Assembly: GCA_963839285.1 (NCBI GenBank)
Contig: CAWIUN010000016.1
Location: 1 to 64,000, forward strand
Direction of reading: 5' to 3'
Origin: DASSSQ01 sp963839285
Lineage (GTDB): Bacteria > Actinomycetota > Thermoleophilia > Gaiellales > Gaiellaceae
DNA: 64,000 nt
A program made the position numbers and the translations under genes. The notes below the pieces were generated by a model. That model made no database searches. It saw only the letters and a list, made by a program, of their open reading frames with translations, and had not been told where the DNA came from. Of the stretch, positions 7,929 through 16,881 are shown one piece after another (within the stretch, counting starts at the first letter, position 1; every line of letters begins with the position of its first letter).

Positions 7929-8804
7929 ATGCCGGCCTCCTCCCGCCTGCCGGTCGAGCGGGACGCGCGCGATCCCGCTGAGCTGACCTCCCCCGGCGCC
8001 GTGATGGCGCGTGCGGGGGGCGAGAACTTCCCCGTCGCCCTGCGCCTGCTCCCGCGCGAGCTGCGGCGGCACCTGCTCGCCGTCTACGGCTTCGCCCGGC
8101 TGGTCGACCAGCTCGGCGACGAGGCCGCCGGCGACCGCGGAGCGCAGCTCGACGCGCTCGAGCAGGACGTCGCCCGCATCGTCTCCGGCGAGCAGCCGCG
8201 GTACGCCGTCATCGCCCCGCTGGTCGAGACCGTGCGGGCGTGCTCGATCCCGGCCGACCCGTTCCTGGCGCTGATCGCGGCGAACCGGCAGGATCAGGTC
8301 GTGTCGCGCTACGCGAGCTGGGAGGAGCTGTCCGGCTACTGCGAGCTGTCGGCGAACCCCGTCGGACGGCTGGTGCTGCACGTGCTCGGGCGGGCGACCC
8401 CCGAGCGGATCGCGCTCTCCGACCGGATCTGCACCGCGCTGCAGGTCGTCGAGCACCTGCAGGACGTCGGCGAGGACTACCGTCGCGGCCGCGTCTACCT
8501 GCCGCGGGAGGACCTGGACCGATTCGGCGTCGGCGAGACCGATCTCGCCGGCGAGCGGACGCCCGCGCGGCTGCGGGAGCTGATCGCCTTCGAGGCGGGC
8601 CGCGCCCGGGCCCTGCTCGACGAGGGGCGGCCGCTCGTCCGGACGCTGCGAGGGTGGGGGAGGGTCGCGGTCGCCGGCTACGTCGGCGGCGGCTACGCGG
8701 CGCTCGACGCGATCGGGCGCGCGGGCTACGACGTGCTCGCCGGGCCGCCGACGGCCTCGAAGCCGGCGATGCTGCGCGCCGCGGGCCGGGTGGTGGTCGG
8801 TTGA
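7929..8804 (+). CDS. hpnC: hydroxysqualene synthase HpnC-like
   Basis: A 291-residue trans-isoprenyl diphosphate synthase of the squalene/phytoene synthase superfamily. Visible motifs are LLAVYGFARLVDQLGDE (first acidic motif, less Asp-rich than usual) and VVEHLQDVGEDYRRGRVYLPREDL (second acidic motif). HpnC converts presqualene diphosphate, made by HpnD, into hydroxysqualene; HpnE then reduces it to squalene. The ATG directly follows the YjbQ stop, and its TGA overlaps the TTG start of hpnD. The order C-D-E-shc is the classical hopanoid arrangement. Assignment of C versus D rests on gene order and the weaker first motif. Confidence 0.88.
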   Translation: MPASSRLPVERDARDPAELTSPGAVMARAGGENFPVALRLLPRELRRHLLAVYGFARLVDQLGDEAAGDRGAQLDALEQDVARIVSGEQPRYAVIAPLVETVRACSIPADPFLALIAANRQDQVVSRYASWEELSGYCELSANPVGRLVLHVLGRATPERIALSDRICTALQVVEHLQDVGEDYRRGRVYLPREDLDRFGVGETDLAGERTPARLRELIAFEAGRARALLDEGRPLVRTLRGWGRVAVAGYVGGGYAALDAIGRAGYDVLAGPPTASKPAMLRAAGRVVVG

Positions 8805-9640
8805 GCGTCGCCCAGGGGTACGAGCGCTGCCGGGCGCTGACACGGCGGGAGGCGGGCAACTTCTACTACGGGATCCGGCTCCTGCCGCGCGACCGCCGGG
8901 CCGCGCTCTGCTGCGTCTACGCATTCGCGCGGCGCGTCGACGACGTCGCCGACGGCTCGCTGCCGGACGACGAGAAGCTGCGCCGGCTCGAGCAGCTCCG
9001 CGCGGGCCTCGAGCACCTGGACGAGGCCGCCGAGCCGGAGCTGCGCGCGCTCGGGGACGCCGTCCGCCGCTACCCGATCCCCCTCGACTCCTTCCGCGAC
9101 CTGATCGACGGCGCCGGCATGGACGTCGCCGGAGCGACCTACGCGACCTTCGACGACCTGGTCGTCTACTGCCGCCGCGTCGCCGGCTCGATCGGCCGCC
9201 TCTCGCTCGGCGTCTTCGGCGCCCGGGAGCCCGGACGCGAGGCGACGGAGCGGGCCGGCGACCTCGGCGACGACCTCGGCGTCGCGCTCCAGCTGACGAA
9301 CATCCTCCGCGACCTGCGCGAGGACTGGGCCGCCGGGCGCGTCTACCTGCCGCGCGAGGACCTGGAGCGGTTCGGCGCGGAGCCGCCGGCGTTCACCGCC
9401 GAGCTGATCCGCTTCGAGGCCGAGCGCGCGCAGCGCTGGTTCGACCGCGGGCTCGAGCTGCTGCCGCTGCTCGACCGGCCCGCGGCCGCGTCCGTCTCGG
9501 CGATGGCCGGCATCTACCGGCGGCTGCTCAACCGGATCGAGCGGAGCCCCGAGCTCGTCCTCGCCGGCCCGCGGCTCTCGCTGCCGGCGCGCGAGAAGGC
9601 GTGGGTGGCCGCGCGCTCGCTCGCGGGGGTGGGCGCATGA
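8801..9640 (+). CDS. hpnD: presqualene diphosphate synthase HpnD
   Basis: About 279 residues with REAGNFYYGIRLLPRDRRAA, the acidic motif RRVDDVAD (residues about 42-49) and LTNILRDLREDWAAGRVYLP (about 167-186), characteristic of squalene and phytoene synthases. HpnD joins two farnesyl diphosphates into presqualene diphosphate. The only start consistent with family length is TTG at 8801, overlapping the TGA of hpnC. Its own TGA overlaps the hpnE ATG. Phytoene synthase is the alternative, but no carotenoid genes are nearby. Confidence 0.88.
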   Translation: MSVAQGYERCRALTRREAGNFYYGIRLLPRDRRAALCCVYAFARRVDDVADGSLPDDEKLRRLEQLRAGLEHLDEAAEPELRALGDAVRRYPIPLDSFRDLIDGAGMDVAGATYATFDDLVVYCRRVAGSIGRLSLGVFGAREPGREATERAGDLGDDLGVALQLTNILRDLREDWAAGRVYLPREDLERFGAEPPAFTAELIRFEAERAQRWFDRGLELLPLLDRPAAASVSAMAGIYRRLLNRIERSPELVLAGPRLSLPAREKAWVAARSLAGVGA

Positions 9641-10909
9641 GGGCCGCGGTCGTCGGCGGCGGGCTCGCGGGGATCGCGGCCGCGGTCGAGCTGGCCGACC
9701 GCGGCGCGGAGGTGACGCTGCACGAGGCCCGGCCGCGGCTCGGCGGCGCCACCTTCTCGCTCGAGCGCGACGGGCTCTCGATGGACAACGGCCAGCACGT
9801 CTTCCTCCGCTGCTGCACGGCCTACGTCGCCTTCCTCGAGCGGCTCGGCGTCTCCGACCGCGTGCACCTGCAGCGGCGGCTCGACATCCCCGTGCTCGCC
9901 CCCGGCGGCCGCCGCGCCCGGATCGCCCGCAACGGCCTGCCGGCGCCGCTCCACCTGGCCGGGACGCTGGCGCGCTTCCGGCTGCTCTCCGTCGGCGACC
10001 GCGCAGCCGTCGTCCGCGCCGCCCTCGCGCTCCGGCGGCTCGAGCTCGGCGACCCGGCCCTGGACGAGCGCAGCTTCGGCGACTGGCTCGGCGAGCACGG
10101 CCAGTCGCCGCAGGCGATCGAGCGGTTCTGGGACCTGATCGTGCTGCCGACCGTGAACCTCCGCTCCGCCGACGCCTCGCTCGCGCTCGCGACGAAGGTC
10201 TTCCAGACGGGCCTGCTCGAGCGGAACGACGCGGCCGACGTCGGCTGGGCCGCGGTGCCGCTCGGCGAGCTCCACGGCGAGGCCGCCGAGCGCGCGCTCG
10301 CGGCCGCCGGCGTCGACGTCCGCCTGCGCGCGCCGGTCGCCTCGCTCGACGAGCTCGAGGCGGACGCGGTCGTGCTCGCCGTGCCGCACCGCGAGGCGGC
10401 GGAGCTCCTGCCCGGCGCGCAGGCCCTGGACGGGCTCGGCGTCGCCCCGATCGTCAACCTGCACGTCGTCTACGACCGGCCGGTCACCGACCTCGCGCTC
10501 GCCGCGGGCGTCGGGACGCCCGGTGCAGTTCGTCTTCGACCGCACCGCGTCGTCCGGGCTCGCCGACGGCCAGTACCTGGCGGTCTCGCTCTCGGCCGCG
10601 TTCGCGTACGGGAACCTGCGGGTGGACGAGCTGCGGCGCGAGTTCGCGCCGCACCTCGAGGCGCTCTTCCCGGCCGCGAAGGGCGCGCGGATCGAGAGCT
10701 TCTTCGTCACCCGCGAGCCGCACGCGACCTTCAGGCAGGGCCCGGGAACGGCCGCCCTGCGCAGGCCGACCGCGCCCGACGGCGTCTTCGTCGCGGGCGC
10801 GTGGACCGACACCGGCTGGCCGGCGACGATGGAGGGCGCCGTCCGCAGCGGCGTCGCCGCGGCGCGCGCCGCGCTCGGCGTCCAGGCGCGGGAGGAGGTG
10901 CCCGCGTGA
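9637..10909 (+). CDS. hpnE: hydroxysqualene dehydroxylase HpnE (one-base frameshift)
   Basis: An FAD-dependent amine-oxidase-like protein. The N-terminus RAAVVGGGLAGIAAAVELADR is the dinucleotide-binding fold, followed by MDNGQHVFLRCCTAY typical of HpnE. C-terminal landmarks are QFVFDRTASSGL and the FAD-binding VFVAGAWTDTGWPATMEGAVRSG. The frame changes near 10522: removing one C in the run before GGTGCAG joins the two halves and gives about 423 residues. HpnE reduces hydroxysqualene to squalene. It is coupled to hpnD (ATGA) and to shc, whose GTG overlaps its stop. Confidence 0.88.
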
Positions 10910-12768
10910 CCTCGCTGGCGCCCGTCGCCGCCGCGGCGCAGGCGCTCGACCGCGCCGTCGCGCACCTGCTCTCGCTGCAGAGCCCGGCCGGCTGGTGGAA
11001 GGGCGAGCTGCAGACGAACGTGACGATGGACGCGGAGGACCTGCTCCTGCGCGAGTTCCTCGGCGCCCGCGGCGAGGAGGAGACGCGGCGCTCGGCGGCC
11101 TGGATCCGCTCGCAGCAGCGCGAGGACGGCACCTGGGCGAACTTCGAGGGCGGTCCCGGCGACCTCTCGACGACGGTCGAGGCGTACGTCGCGCTGCGGC
11201 TCGCGGGCGACGAGCCCGACGCGGAGCACATGCGGCGCGCCTCCGCGTGGATCCGCGCCAACGGAGGGCTCGAGCACGCGCGCGTCTTCACGCGGCTCTG
11301 GCTGGCGCTCTTCGGCCTCTGGTCGTGGGACGAGGTGCCCGTGATCCCCGTCGAGTTCATCTTCCTGCCGCCGTGGGTGCCGCTGAACATCTACGACTAC
11401 GCCTGCTGGGCGCGGCAGACGATCGTCGCGCTCGCCGTCGTCTCCTCGCACCGTCCGGTCAGGCCCGTGCCGTTCGGCCTCGACGAGCTGCGCAGCGGCC
11501 TGCCGCCGCGCCGCTGCGCCCGCTTCACGATCGGCTGGGCGTTCGAGGTCTGCGACAGGCTGCTGCACGTCTACATGCGCCGCCCCCTCCGGCCGCTGCA
11601 GCGGGTCGCCCGGCGGCGGGCCGTGCGCTGGATCGTCGAGCGGCAGGAGGCGGACGGCTGCTGGGGCGGGATCCAGCCGCCCTGGGTCTACTCGCTGATC
11701 GCGCTCAGCCTCGAGGGCTACTCGCTCGAGCACCCGGTGATGCGGAAGGGGCTCGCCGGCCTCGACGGGTTCACGATCGTCGAGGGCGAGACGCGCCGGC
11801 TCGAGGCCTGCCAGTCGCCGGTCTGGGACACCGCGCTCGCGCTCGTCGCGCTCCGCGACGCGGGCGTCGACCCGGCCCTGCCCGCGGTCGAGCAGGCCGC
11901 GGACTGGCTGCTCGGCCAGGAGATCCGCGTCCGCGGCGACTGGGCCGTTCGCCGGCCGGAGCTGCCGCCGGGCGGCTGGGCGTTCGAGTTCGAGAACGAC
12001 TGGTACCCCGACATCGACGACACGGCCGAGGTCGTGCTCGCCCTGCGCTGGACGGGCAGGGCCGAGGTCGAGTCCCCGATCCGGCGGGCGATCCGCTGGA
12101 CGCTCGGGATGGTCTCGAAGGACGGCGCCTGGGGCGCCTTCGACGCCGACAACGTCCGCTGGCTCGTCCGCAAGCTGCCGTTCCTCGACTTCGGCGAGGT
12201 GATCGACCCGCCGAGCGCCGACGTGACCGGGCACGTGGTCGAGATGCTCGCCGAGGAGGGGATGGCGTCCGACCCGGCGACCCGGCGCGCGGTCGACTGG
12301 CTGCTCCGCGAGCAGGAGGCGGACGGCTCCTGGTTCGGGCGCTGGGGCGCCAACCACCTCTACGGCACCGGCGCCGTCGTGCCGGCGCTCGTCGCGGCGG
12401 GGCTCGAGCCCTCGCACCCCGCGATCCGCCGGGCCGTCGCCTGGCTCGAGGCGGTGCAGGGGGCAGACGGCGGCTGGGGCGAGGACCTGCGCTCCTACGA
12501 CGACCCGGCCTGGCGCGGCAAGGGCGCCTCGACCGCGTCGCAGACCGCCTGGGCGCTGCTCGCGCTGCACGCCGCCGGCGAGTCGGGCCCGGCGGTCGAG
12601 CGCGGGATCGACTTCCTCGTCCGGACGCAGACGCCCGAGGGCACCTGGGACGAGCCCTTCTTCACCGGCACCGGCTTCCCGGGCGACTTCTACATCAACT
12701 ACCACCTCTACCGGCTCGTCTTCCCGATCCAGGCGCTCGGCCGGCTCGTGCGCGCGGAGGCGGGATGA
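10906..12768 (+). CDS. shc: squalene-hopene cyclase
   Basis: A 620-residue terpene cyclase of normal length. The catalytic acid motif DIDDTAEVVLAL lies near residue 367, and QW-type repeats recur through the protein (for example QREDGTWANFEG, QEADGCWGGIQPPW, QEADGSWFGRW, QGADGGWGED, QTPEGTWDE). The enzyme cyclises squalene to hopene and hopanol at the membrane. The GTG start overlaps the hpnE stop; the TGA overlaps the hpnG ATG. It is the central gene of the operon and has no frameshift. Confidence 0.95.
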   Translation: MTSLAPVAAAAQALDRAVAHLLSLQSPAGWWKGELQTNVTMDAEDLLLREFLGARGEEETRRSAAWIRSQQREDGTWANFEGGPGDLSTTVEAYVALRLAGDEPDAEHMRRASAWIRANGGLEHARVFTRLWLALFGLWSWDEVPVIPVEFIFLPPWVPLNIYDYACWARQTIVALAVVSSHRPVRPVPFGLDELRSGLPPRRCARFTIGWAFEVCDRLLHVYMRRPLRPLQRVARRRAVRWIVERQEADGCWGGIQPPWVYSLIALSLEGYSLEHPVMRKGLAGLDGFTIVEGETRRLEACQSPVWDTALALVALRDAGVDPALPAVEQAADWLLGQEIRVRGDWAVRRPELPPGGWAFEFENDWYPDIDDTAEVVLALRWTGRAEVESPIRRAIRWTLGMVSKDGAWGAFDADNVRWLVRKLPFLDFGEVIDPPSADVTGHVVEMLAEEGMASDPATRRAVDWLLREQEADGSWFGRWGANHLYGTGAVVPALVAAGLEPSHPAIRRAVAWLEAVQGADGGWGEDLRSYDDPAWRGKGASTASQTAWALLALHAAGESGPAVERGIDFLVRTQTPEGTWDEPFFTGTGFPGDFYINYHLYRLVFPIQALGRLVRAEAG

Positions 12769-13332
12769 GGCTCGCCGTCCTGGCGCCGCTCCGCGTCGAG
12801 GCGTGGGCGGTCGGCGGCCGGCGGACCGGGATGGGCGTGCGCGCGGTCGAGCTCGGGGACGCCGAGGCGGTCGCGATCGCCGGCCTCTGCGGCGCGGTCG
12901 AGCCGTCGCTGCGCCCGGGCGACCTCGTCGTCGCCTCGGAGCTGCGCGACGGCGACGGCCTCCGCGTCGAGTGCCCGCACGCCGCCTCGCTCGTCCCGCT
13001 CCTGCGCGAGCGCGGCCTGCGCGTCTCGCTCGGCCCGGTCTACTCGGCGCCGCGGGTGCTCGGGCCCCGCGAGCGCCGCGCCCTCGACGCGCTCGCCGTC
13101 GACATGGAGTCCGCGTGGCTCGCGCCGTGCCGCCGCGCCGCGGCCCGTCGTCTGCCTCCGCGCCGTCGTCGACCGCGCGGGCCGCCGCCTGCTCGACCCG
13201 CGCACCCCTGCCGCCGGGATCGCCGGTCTGCGGGCCCTCCGGCGCGCCGCGCCCGCCCTGGATGTTTGGGCGGCGCGGCTCGGAGAACACGTAGAATCGA
13301 GCCGTCGAGCGGAGGAGGAGGTGGTCCGGTGA
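12765..13332 (+). CDS. hpnG: HpnG-like hopanoid nucleoside phosphorylase (one-base frameshift)
   Basis: A short protein of the purine/nucleoside phosphorylase superfamily: GLCGAVEPSLRPGDLVVASEL near residues 43-63 and the active-site stretch AVDMESAWLA near 108. HpnG removes adenine from adenosylhopane to give a ribosyl-hopane intermediate. After LAP near 13122 one surplus T breaks the frame; without it the protein continues PRPVVCLRAVVDRAGRRLLD and ends at 13332, about 188 residues. The stop overlaps the hpnH GTG. Position between shc and hpnH supports the assignment. Confidence 0.78.
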
Positions 13333-14333
13333 GCGTTCCCGTCAGGCAGCAGTTGCGCATCGGCGCGTACCTGATGAAGCAGAAGCTGCAGCGGGTCGAG
13401 AAGTTCCCGCTCATCGTCGAGCTGGAGCCGCTCTACCAGTGCAACCTCGCCTGCGCCGGCTGCGGCAAGATCCAGCACCCCGACCACGTCCTCCGCAAGC
13501 GGATGCCGGTCGACCAGGCGATCGCCGCGATCGAGGAGTGCGGCGCGCCGATGGTCTCGATCGCGGGCGGCGAGCCGCTCGTCCACCCGGAGATCCACAC
13601 GATCGTCGACGAGCTCGTCAAGCGGAAGAAGACGGTCTTCCTCTGCACGAACGCGATCCTGCTGAAGAAGAAGCTCGACAACTTCACGCCGTCGCCGTAC
13701 TTCTCCTGGGTGATCCACGTCGACGGGCTCAAGGAGCGCCACGACGCCTCGGTCTGCCGCGACGGCGTCTTCGACAAGGCGGTCGACGCGATCAGGGAGG
13801 CGCAGGCGCGCGGCTTCCGCGTCTCGACCAACACGACCTTCTTCACGACCGACACGCCGAAGACGGTCCAGGACGTGCTCGACTTCCTGAACGACGAGCT
13901 CGAGGTCGACTCGATGATGCTCTCGCCGGCCTACGCCTACGAGAAGGCGCCCGACCAGGAGCACTTCCCCGGCGTCGAGGAGACGCGGAAGCTCTTCTCG
14001 GCCGCGTTCGCGAACGGGAACCGGAAGCGCTGGCGGATCAACCACACGCCGCTCTTCCTCGACTTCCTCGAGGGCAAGGTCGACTACCAGTGCACGCCGT
14101 GGGGCATCCCCTGCTACTCGGTCTTCGGCTGGCAGCGGCCCTGCTACCTGATGAGCGACGGCTACACCGAGACCTACCAGGAGCTGCTCGAGACGACCGA
14201 CTGGTCGAAGTACGGCCGCGGCAACGACCCGCGCTGCTCCAACTGCATGGCGCACTGCGGCTACGAGCCGAGCGCCGTGATCGCCTCGACGTCCTCGCTG
14301 CGCCAGTCGCTGCGGGCGGCCTTCGCGCGCTAG
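13329..14333 (+). CDS. hpnH: adenosyl-hopene transferase HpnH (radical SAM)
   Basis: A 334-residue radical SAM enzyme with the cluster motif CNLACAGC (CxxxCxxC, residues about 38-45), MVSIAGGEPLVHPEI, LCTNAILLKKKL and the HpnH-typical C-terminus with CSNCMAHCGYEPSAV. It adds 5'-deoxyadenosine to diploptene to make adenosylhopane, the first step to extended C35 hopanoids. GTG start overlaps the hpnG stop, with AGGAGGAGG shortly upstream. Last gene of the operon; it meets an SDR gene tail to tail with a four-base overlap. Confidence 0.93.
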   Translation: MSVPVRQQLRIGAYLMKQKLQRVEKFPLIVELEPLYQCNLACAGCGKIQHPDHVLRKRMPVDQAIAAIEECGAPMVSIAGGEPLVHPEIHTIVDELVKRKKTVFLCTNAILLKKKLDNFTPSPYFSWVIHVDGLKERHDASVCRDGVFDKAVDAIREAQARGFRVSTNTTFFTTDTPKTVQDVLDFLNDELEVDSMMLSPAYAYEKAPDQEHFPGVEETRKLFSAAFANGNRKRWRINHTPLFLDFLEGKVDYQCTPWGIPCYSVFGWQRPCYLMSDGYTETYQELLETTDWSKYGRGNDPRCSNCMAHCGYEPSAVIASTSSLRQSLRAAFAR

Positions 14334-15049
14334 CCGAAGCGGCCGGCGAGCGCGCGGTAGAGGCCGGGCGCGAGGCCGTGCAGGCGCGGCGCGACCGCGA
14401 GCCAGCGCGGCACCGTCACCTCGGCGCGGTCGCGCTCGACGGCGTCGACGATCGCCTTCGCGACGCGTCCGGCGGGGACGGGCCGCGGGAAGGAGCGGGC
14501 GTAGGGGGCGCCGCGGCGCTCGAAGAACGGCGTCGCGACCACGCCCGGGGTGACGAGCGTGACGCCGACCGGCGTGCCGTCGAGCTCCTGGCGCAGGCTC
14601 TCGGCGAAGGCGGCGAGCCCGCCCTTCGTCGCCGCGTAGGCCGCCTCGTCGCGGGCGCCGACGCGGCCGACGATCGAGCCGACGAGGACGACGTGGCCGC
14701 GGCCGCGGACGAGCATCCCCGGCAGCAGGGCGCGGGTCAGCTGCAGCGGCGCCAGCAGGTTGACGCGCACGAGCCGCTCGACCGTCTCCGGCTCGATCTC
14801 CGCGAAGGCGCCCGCCCAGCCCTGGCCGGCGTTCGCGACGAGCAGGTCGACCGGGCCCGCCTCGGCCGCCGCCCGCTCGACCTGCGCCGGGTCGGCGAGG
14901 TCGCAGACGATCGACGGCTCCCCGAGCGCCGATGCGTCGCGGCCGAGCCCGACGACCGTCGCGCCCGCGTCCTGCAGGGCCTTCGCGGTCGCCCGGCCGA
15001 TCCCGCTCGACGCGCCGGTGACGAGGCAGCGTGCGCCGGCGAGCCTCAC
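14330..15049 (-). CDS. short-chain dehydrogenase/reductase
   Basis: About 239 residues with the NAD(P)-binding TGASSGIGRATAKAL, the NAG motif (VANAGQGW), a catalytic Ser in VLVGSIVGRVG and the Tyr/Lys pair YAATKGG. The C-terminus (PRWLAVAPRLHGLAPGLYRALAGRFG) resembles SDRs acting on lipids or unknown hydrophobic substrates. The GTG start overlaps the stop of the XdhC-like gene upstream (GTGA). The substrate is unknown. Confidence 0.85.
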   Translation of the reverse strand: MRLAGARCLVTGASSGIGRATAKALQDAGATVVGLGRDASALGEPSIVCDLADPAQVERAAAEAGPVDLLVANAGQGWAGAFAEIEPETVERLVRVNLLAPLQLTRALLPGMLVRGRGHVVLVGSIVGRVGARDEAAYAATKGGLAAFAESLRQELDGTPVGVTLVTPGVVATPFFERRGAPYARSFPRPVPAGRVAKAIVDAVERDRAEVTVPRWLAVAPRLHGLAPGLYRALAGRFG

Positions 15050-15712
15050 CGCTCGTGCACGCGGGAGAGGATCTCGGCGGCGATCGAGAGCGCGATCTCG
15101 GGCGGCGTCGAGCCGCCGAGCGGCAGCCCCGCCGGCCCGGCGATCCGGTCTGCGCCCTCGACGCCGCGAGCCTGCGAGCGCGGCGCGGCGCTTCTCCTGC
15201 GCCCGCGTCGAGCCGAGCGCGCCGACGTAGAAGGCGCCGCGCTCGAGCGCGATCTGCAGCGCCGGCACGTCGAGGCGCTCCTCGTGGACGAGCGAGACGA
15301 CGGCGGTGCGCCCGTCGACGAGGTCGGCCGTCTCGTCGGGCCAGCGGACGACGATCTCGTCGGCGCTCGGCAGCCGCTCGCGCGTCGCGAGGCCCCGGCG
15401 CGGGTCGACGACGACCGTGCGCCAGCCGAGCACCCGGGCGTACGCGCAGAGCGCCTCGGCGACGTCGACCGCGCCGTAGACGACGAGCCGGAGCGGCGGC
15501 CCGACCACCTCGCGCAGGATCGTCCGCCCTTCGGCCTCGAGCGTGCCGCTCTCCTCGGTCGCGGCGTACCGCGCGAGCGAGTCGTCGCCGACCTGCTCGC
15601 CGCTCTCGAGCACGAGCAGCTTGGCGCCGAGCCCCTCGCCGGCGACGACGGTGAGCAGCACCCCGCGCTCCTCGCGCTCGAGCGCCTGCCGCAGCCGTTC
15701 CCAGACCGTCAT
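15046..15712 (-). CDS. XdhC/CoxI family protein, C-terminal Rossmann part (one-base frameshift)
   Basis: Starts MTVWERLRQALEREERGVLLTVV and has RLVVYGAVDVAEALCAYARVLGW, VVVDPRRGLATRERLP and FYVGALGSTRAQEKRR, the signature of the XdhC C-terminal domain used to insert or sulfurate the molybdenum cofactor of hydroxylases. After RRA one surplus base near 15185 breaks the frame; without it the protein ends GLPLGGSTPPEIALSIAAEI and stops at 15046, about 221 residues. GLPLGxxTPxEIAxSI is the conserved XdhC tail, which confirms the join. It follows the N-terminal part gene with no gap. Confidence 0.82.
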
Positions 15713-16024
15713 CTACTCGAAGCGCTCGACGAAGACGTCGATCTCGCCGCCGCAGGGGAGGCCGACGCCGAACGCCGTCTCGTCGTCGATCCCGTAGCTG
15801 AGCAGCAGCGGCGAGCCGCCGGCGAGCACGGTCTGCGCGTTCTCGGCGACGTCCGCCTCGACGCAGCCGCCGCTGACCGAGCCGTAGACCCGGCCGTCCG
15901 CGGAGACGGCCAGCTTGGCGCCGACGGGCCGCGGCGCCGAGCGGCGCGTGGCGACGACCGTCGCGATCGCGACCTGCCCGCCCTCGGCGCGCCAGCGCTC
16001 GGCCTCTCGGAGCACGTCCAGCAT
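15713..16024 (-). CDS. XdhC/CoxI family protein, N-terminal part
   Basis: A 103-residue protein MLDVLREAERWRAEGGQVAIATVV, then APRPVGAKLAV, GSVSGGCVEADV and the tail GLPCGGEIDVFVE. These are the conserved motifs of the small XdhC N-terminal domain, including the Cys residues of GGCVE and LPCGG. In many bacteria XdhC is one polypeptide; here it is two adjacent genes, TAG followed at once by ATG. It should act with the next gene as a maturation factor for a molybdenum hydroxylase, but none is encoded in this window. GGAG precedes the ATG. Confidence 0.82.
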   Translation of the reverse strand: MLDVLREAERWRAEGGQVAIATVVATRRSAPRPVGAKLAVSADGRVYGSVSGGCVEADVAENAQTVLAGGSPLLLSYGIDDETAFGVGLPCGGEIDVFVERFE

Positions 16025-16045
16025 CTCCTGTGATGGTATCCCGTC

Positions 16046-16426
16046 GTGCGGGACTGGCTCGTGCTGCTGGAGGAGGGCGATCCCGTCGACGCGCTGCCGG
16101 CGCTCGCCTACGCCGCCGGGATCGAGATCGAGCTCGGCGACGAGGCGCACGGCGCGACGCGGCGGGCGCTGCTCCTGCTCGCCGCCGGCGGCGACCCGCA
16201 GCGGGGCCTCGACCTCGAGGGCCGGGCGGTGACCGCGCTCGCCGAGGAGCTCGACGACCCGGCGCGCCGCGTCCGGGTCGCGGCGGGGCTCGTCCGCCTC
16301 GAGCAGCAGGCGCACGGGCTCCCCGGCGTCCTGCAGGCGATCGGGACGCTGCGCCGGCGGCCCGACCTCGCCTGGCGCGCCTTCGCCGCCGGGGTGCTCG
16401 CCGACTCGCTCGCCGACGACGAGTGA
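16046..16426 (+). CDS. hypothetical alpha-helical protein
   Basis: A 126-residue protein beginning with GTG (MRDWLVLLEEGDPVDALPAL). It is rich in Ala, Leu, Glu and Arg, has no Cys and no membrane segment, and looks all-helical, possibly repeat-like (RVRVAAGLVRLEQQAHG). It is divergent from the XdhC pair and its TGA overlaps the GTG of the YbaK gene, so the two are probably co-translated. I do not recognise the family. Confidence 0.6.
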   Translation: MRDWLVLLEEGDPVDALPALAYAAGIEIELGDEAHGATRRALLLLAAGGDPQRGLDLEGRAVTALAEELDDPARRVRVAAGLVRLEQQAHGLPGVLQAIGTLRRRPDLAWRAFAAGVLADSLADDE

Positions 16427-16881
16427 GCGCGACGCAGGCGACCCGGCTGCTCGACCGCGAGGGCGTCGAGTACCGCCTGCACGCCTACGAGCACGATCCG
16501 CGCCACGGAAGCTACGGGCTCGAGGCGGTCGAGCAGCTCGGCCTCGACCCGGCGCGCGTCTTCAAGACGCTCGTCGTCGACGTCGACGGCGCGCTCACCT
16601 GCTGCGTCGTCCCGGTCGAGCGGCAGCTCGACCTGCGCTCGCTCGGCAAGCGCGCGCGGCTCGCCGGCCGCCCCGAGGCCGAGCGCGCGACCGGCTACGT
16701 GGTCGGCGGGATCAGCCCGCTCGGCCAGCGGCGGCGCCTGCCGACGGCGATCGACGCCTCCGCGCTCGAGCACGAGACGATCCACGTCAGCGCCGGCAGG
16801 CGCGGGCTCGAGCTCGAGCTCGCTCCCGCCGACCTCGTCCGGCTCACCGACGCTAGGGTCGTGGCATGCGCGTCTGCCTGA
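16423..16881 (+). CDS. ybaK: YbaK/EbsC-type aminoacyl-tRNA deacylase
   Basis: A 152-residue protein with YRLHAYEHDPR, LDPARVFKTLVVDVDG (the conserved Lys at the active site), CCVVPVERQLDLRSLGKR, then GYVVGGISPLGQRRRLPTAIDA and HVSAGRRGLELELAPADL. This is the YbaK layout; the enzyme hydrolyses Cys-tRNA(Pro) or related mischarged tRNAs. GTG overlaps the preceding stop. Its 3' end overlaps the next ATG by 16 bases. Confidence 0.88.
   Translation: MSATQATRLLDREGVEYRLHAYEHDPRHGSYGLEAVEQLGLDPARVFKTLVVDVDGALTCCVVPVERQLDLRSLGKRARLAGRPEAERATGYVVGGISPLGQRRRLPTAIDASALEHETIHVSAGRRGLELELAPADLVRLTDARVVACASA

Noticed and set aside
9514..13290. Giant 1258-residue antisense frame
   Set aside because: A shadow of the hopanoid genes in GC-rich DNA; low-complexity Arg/Ala/Pro composition and no family motif.
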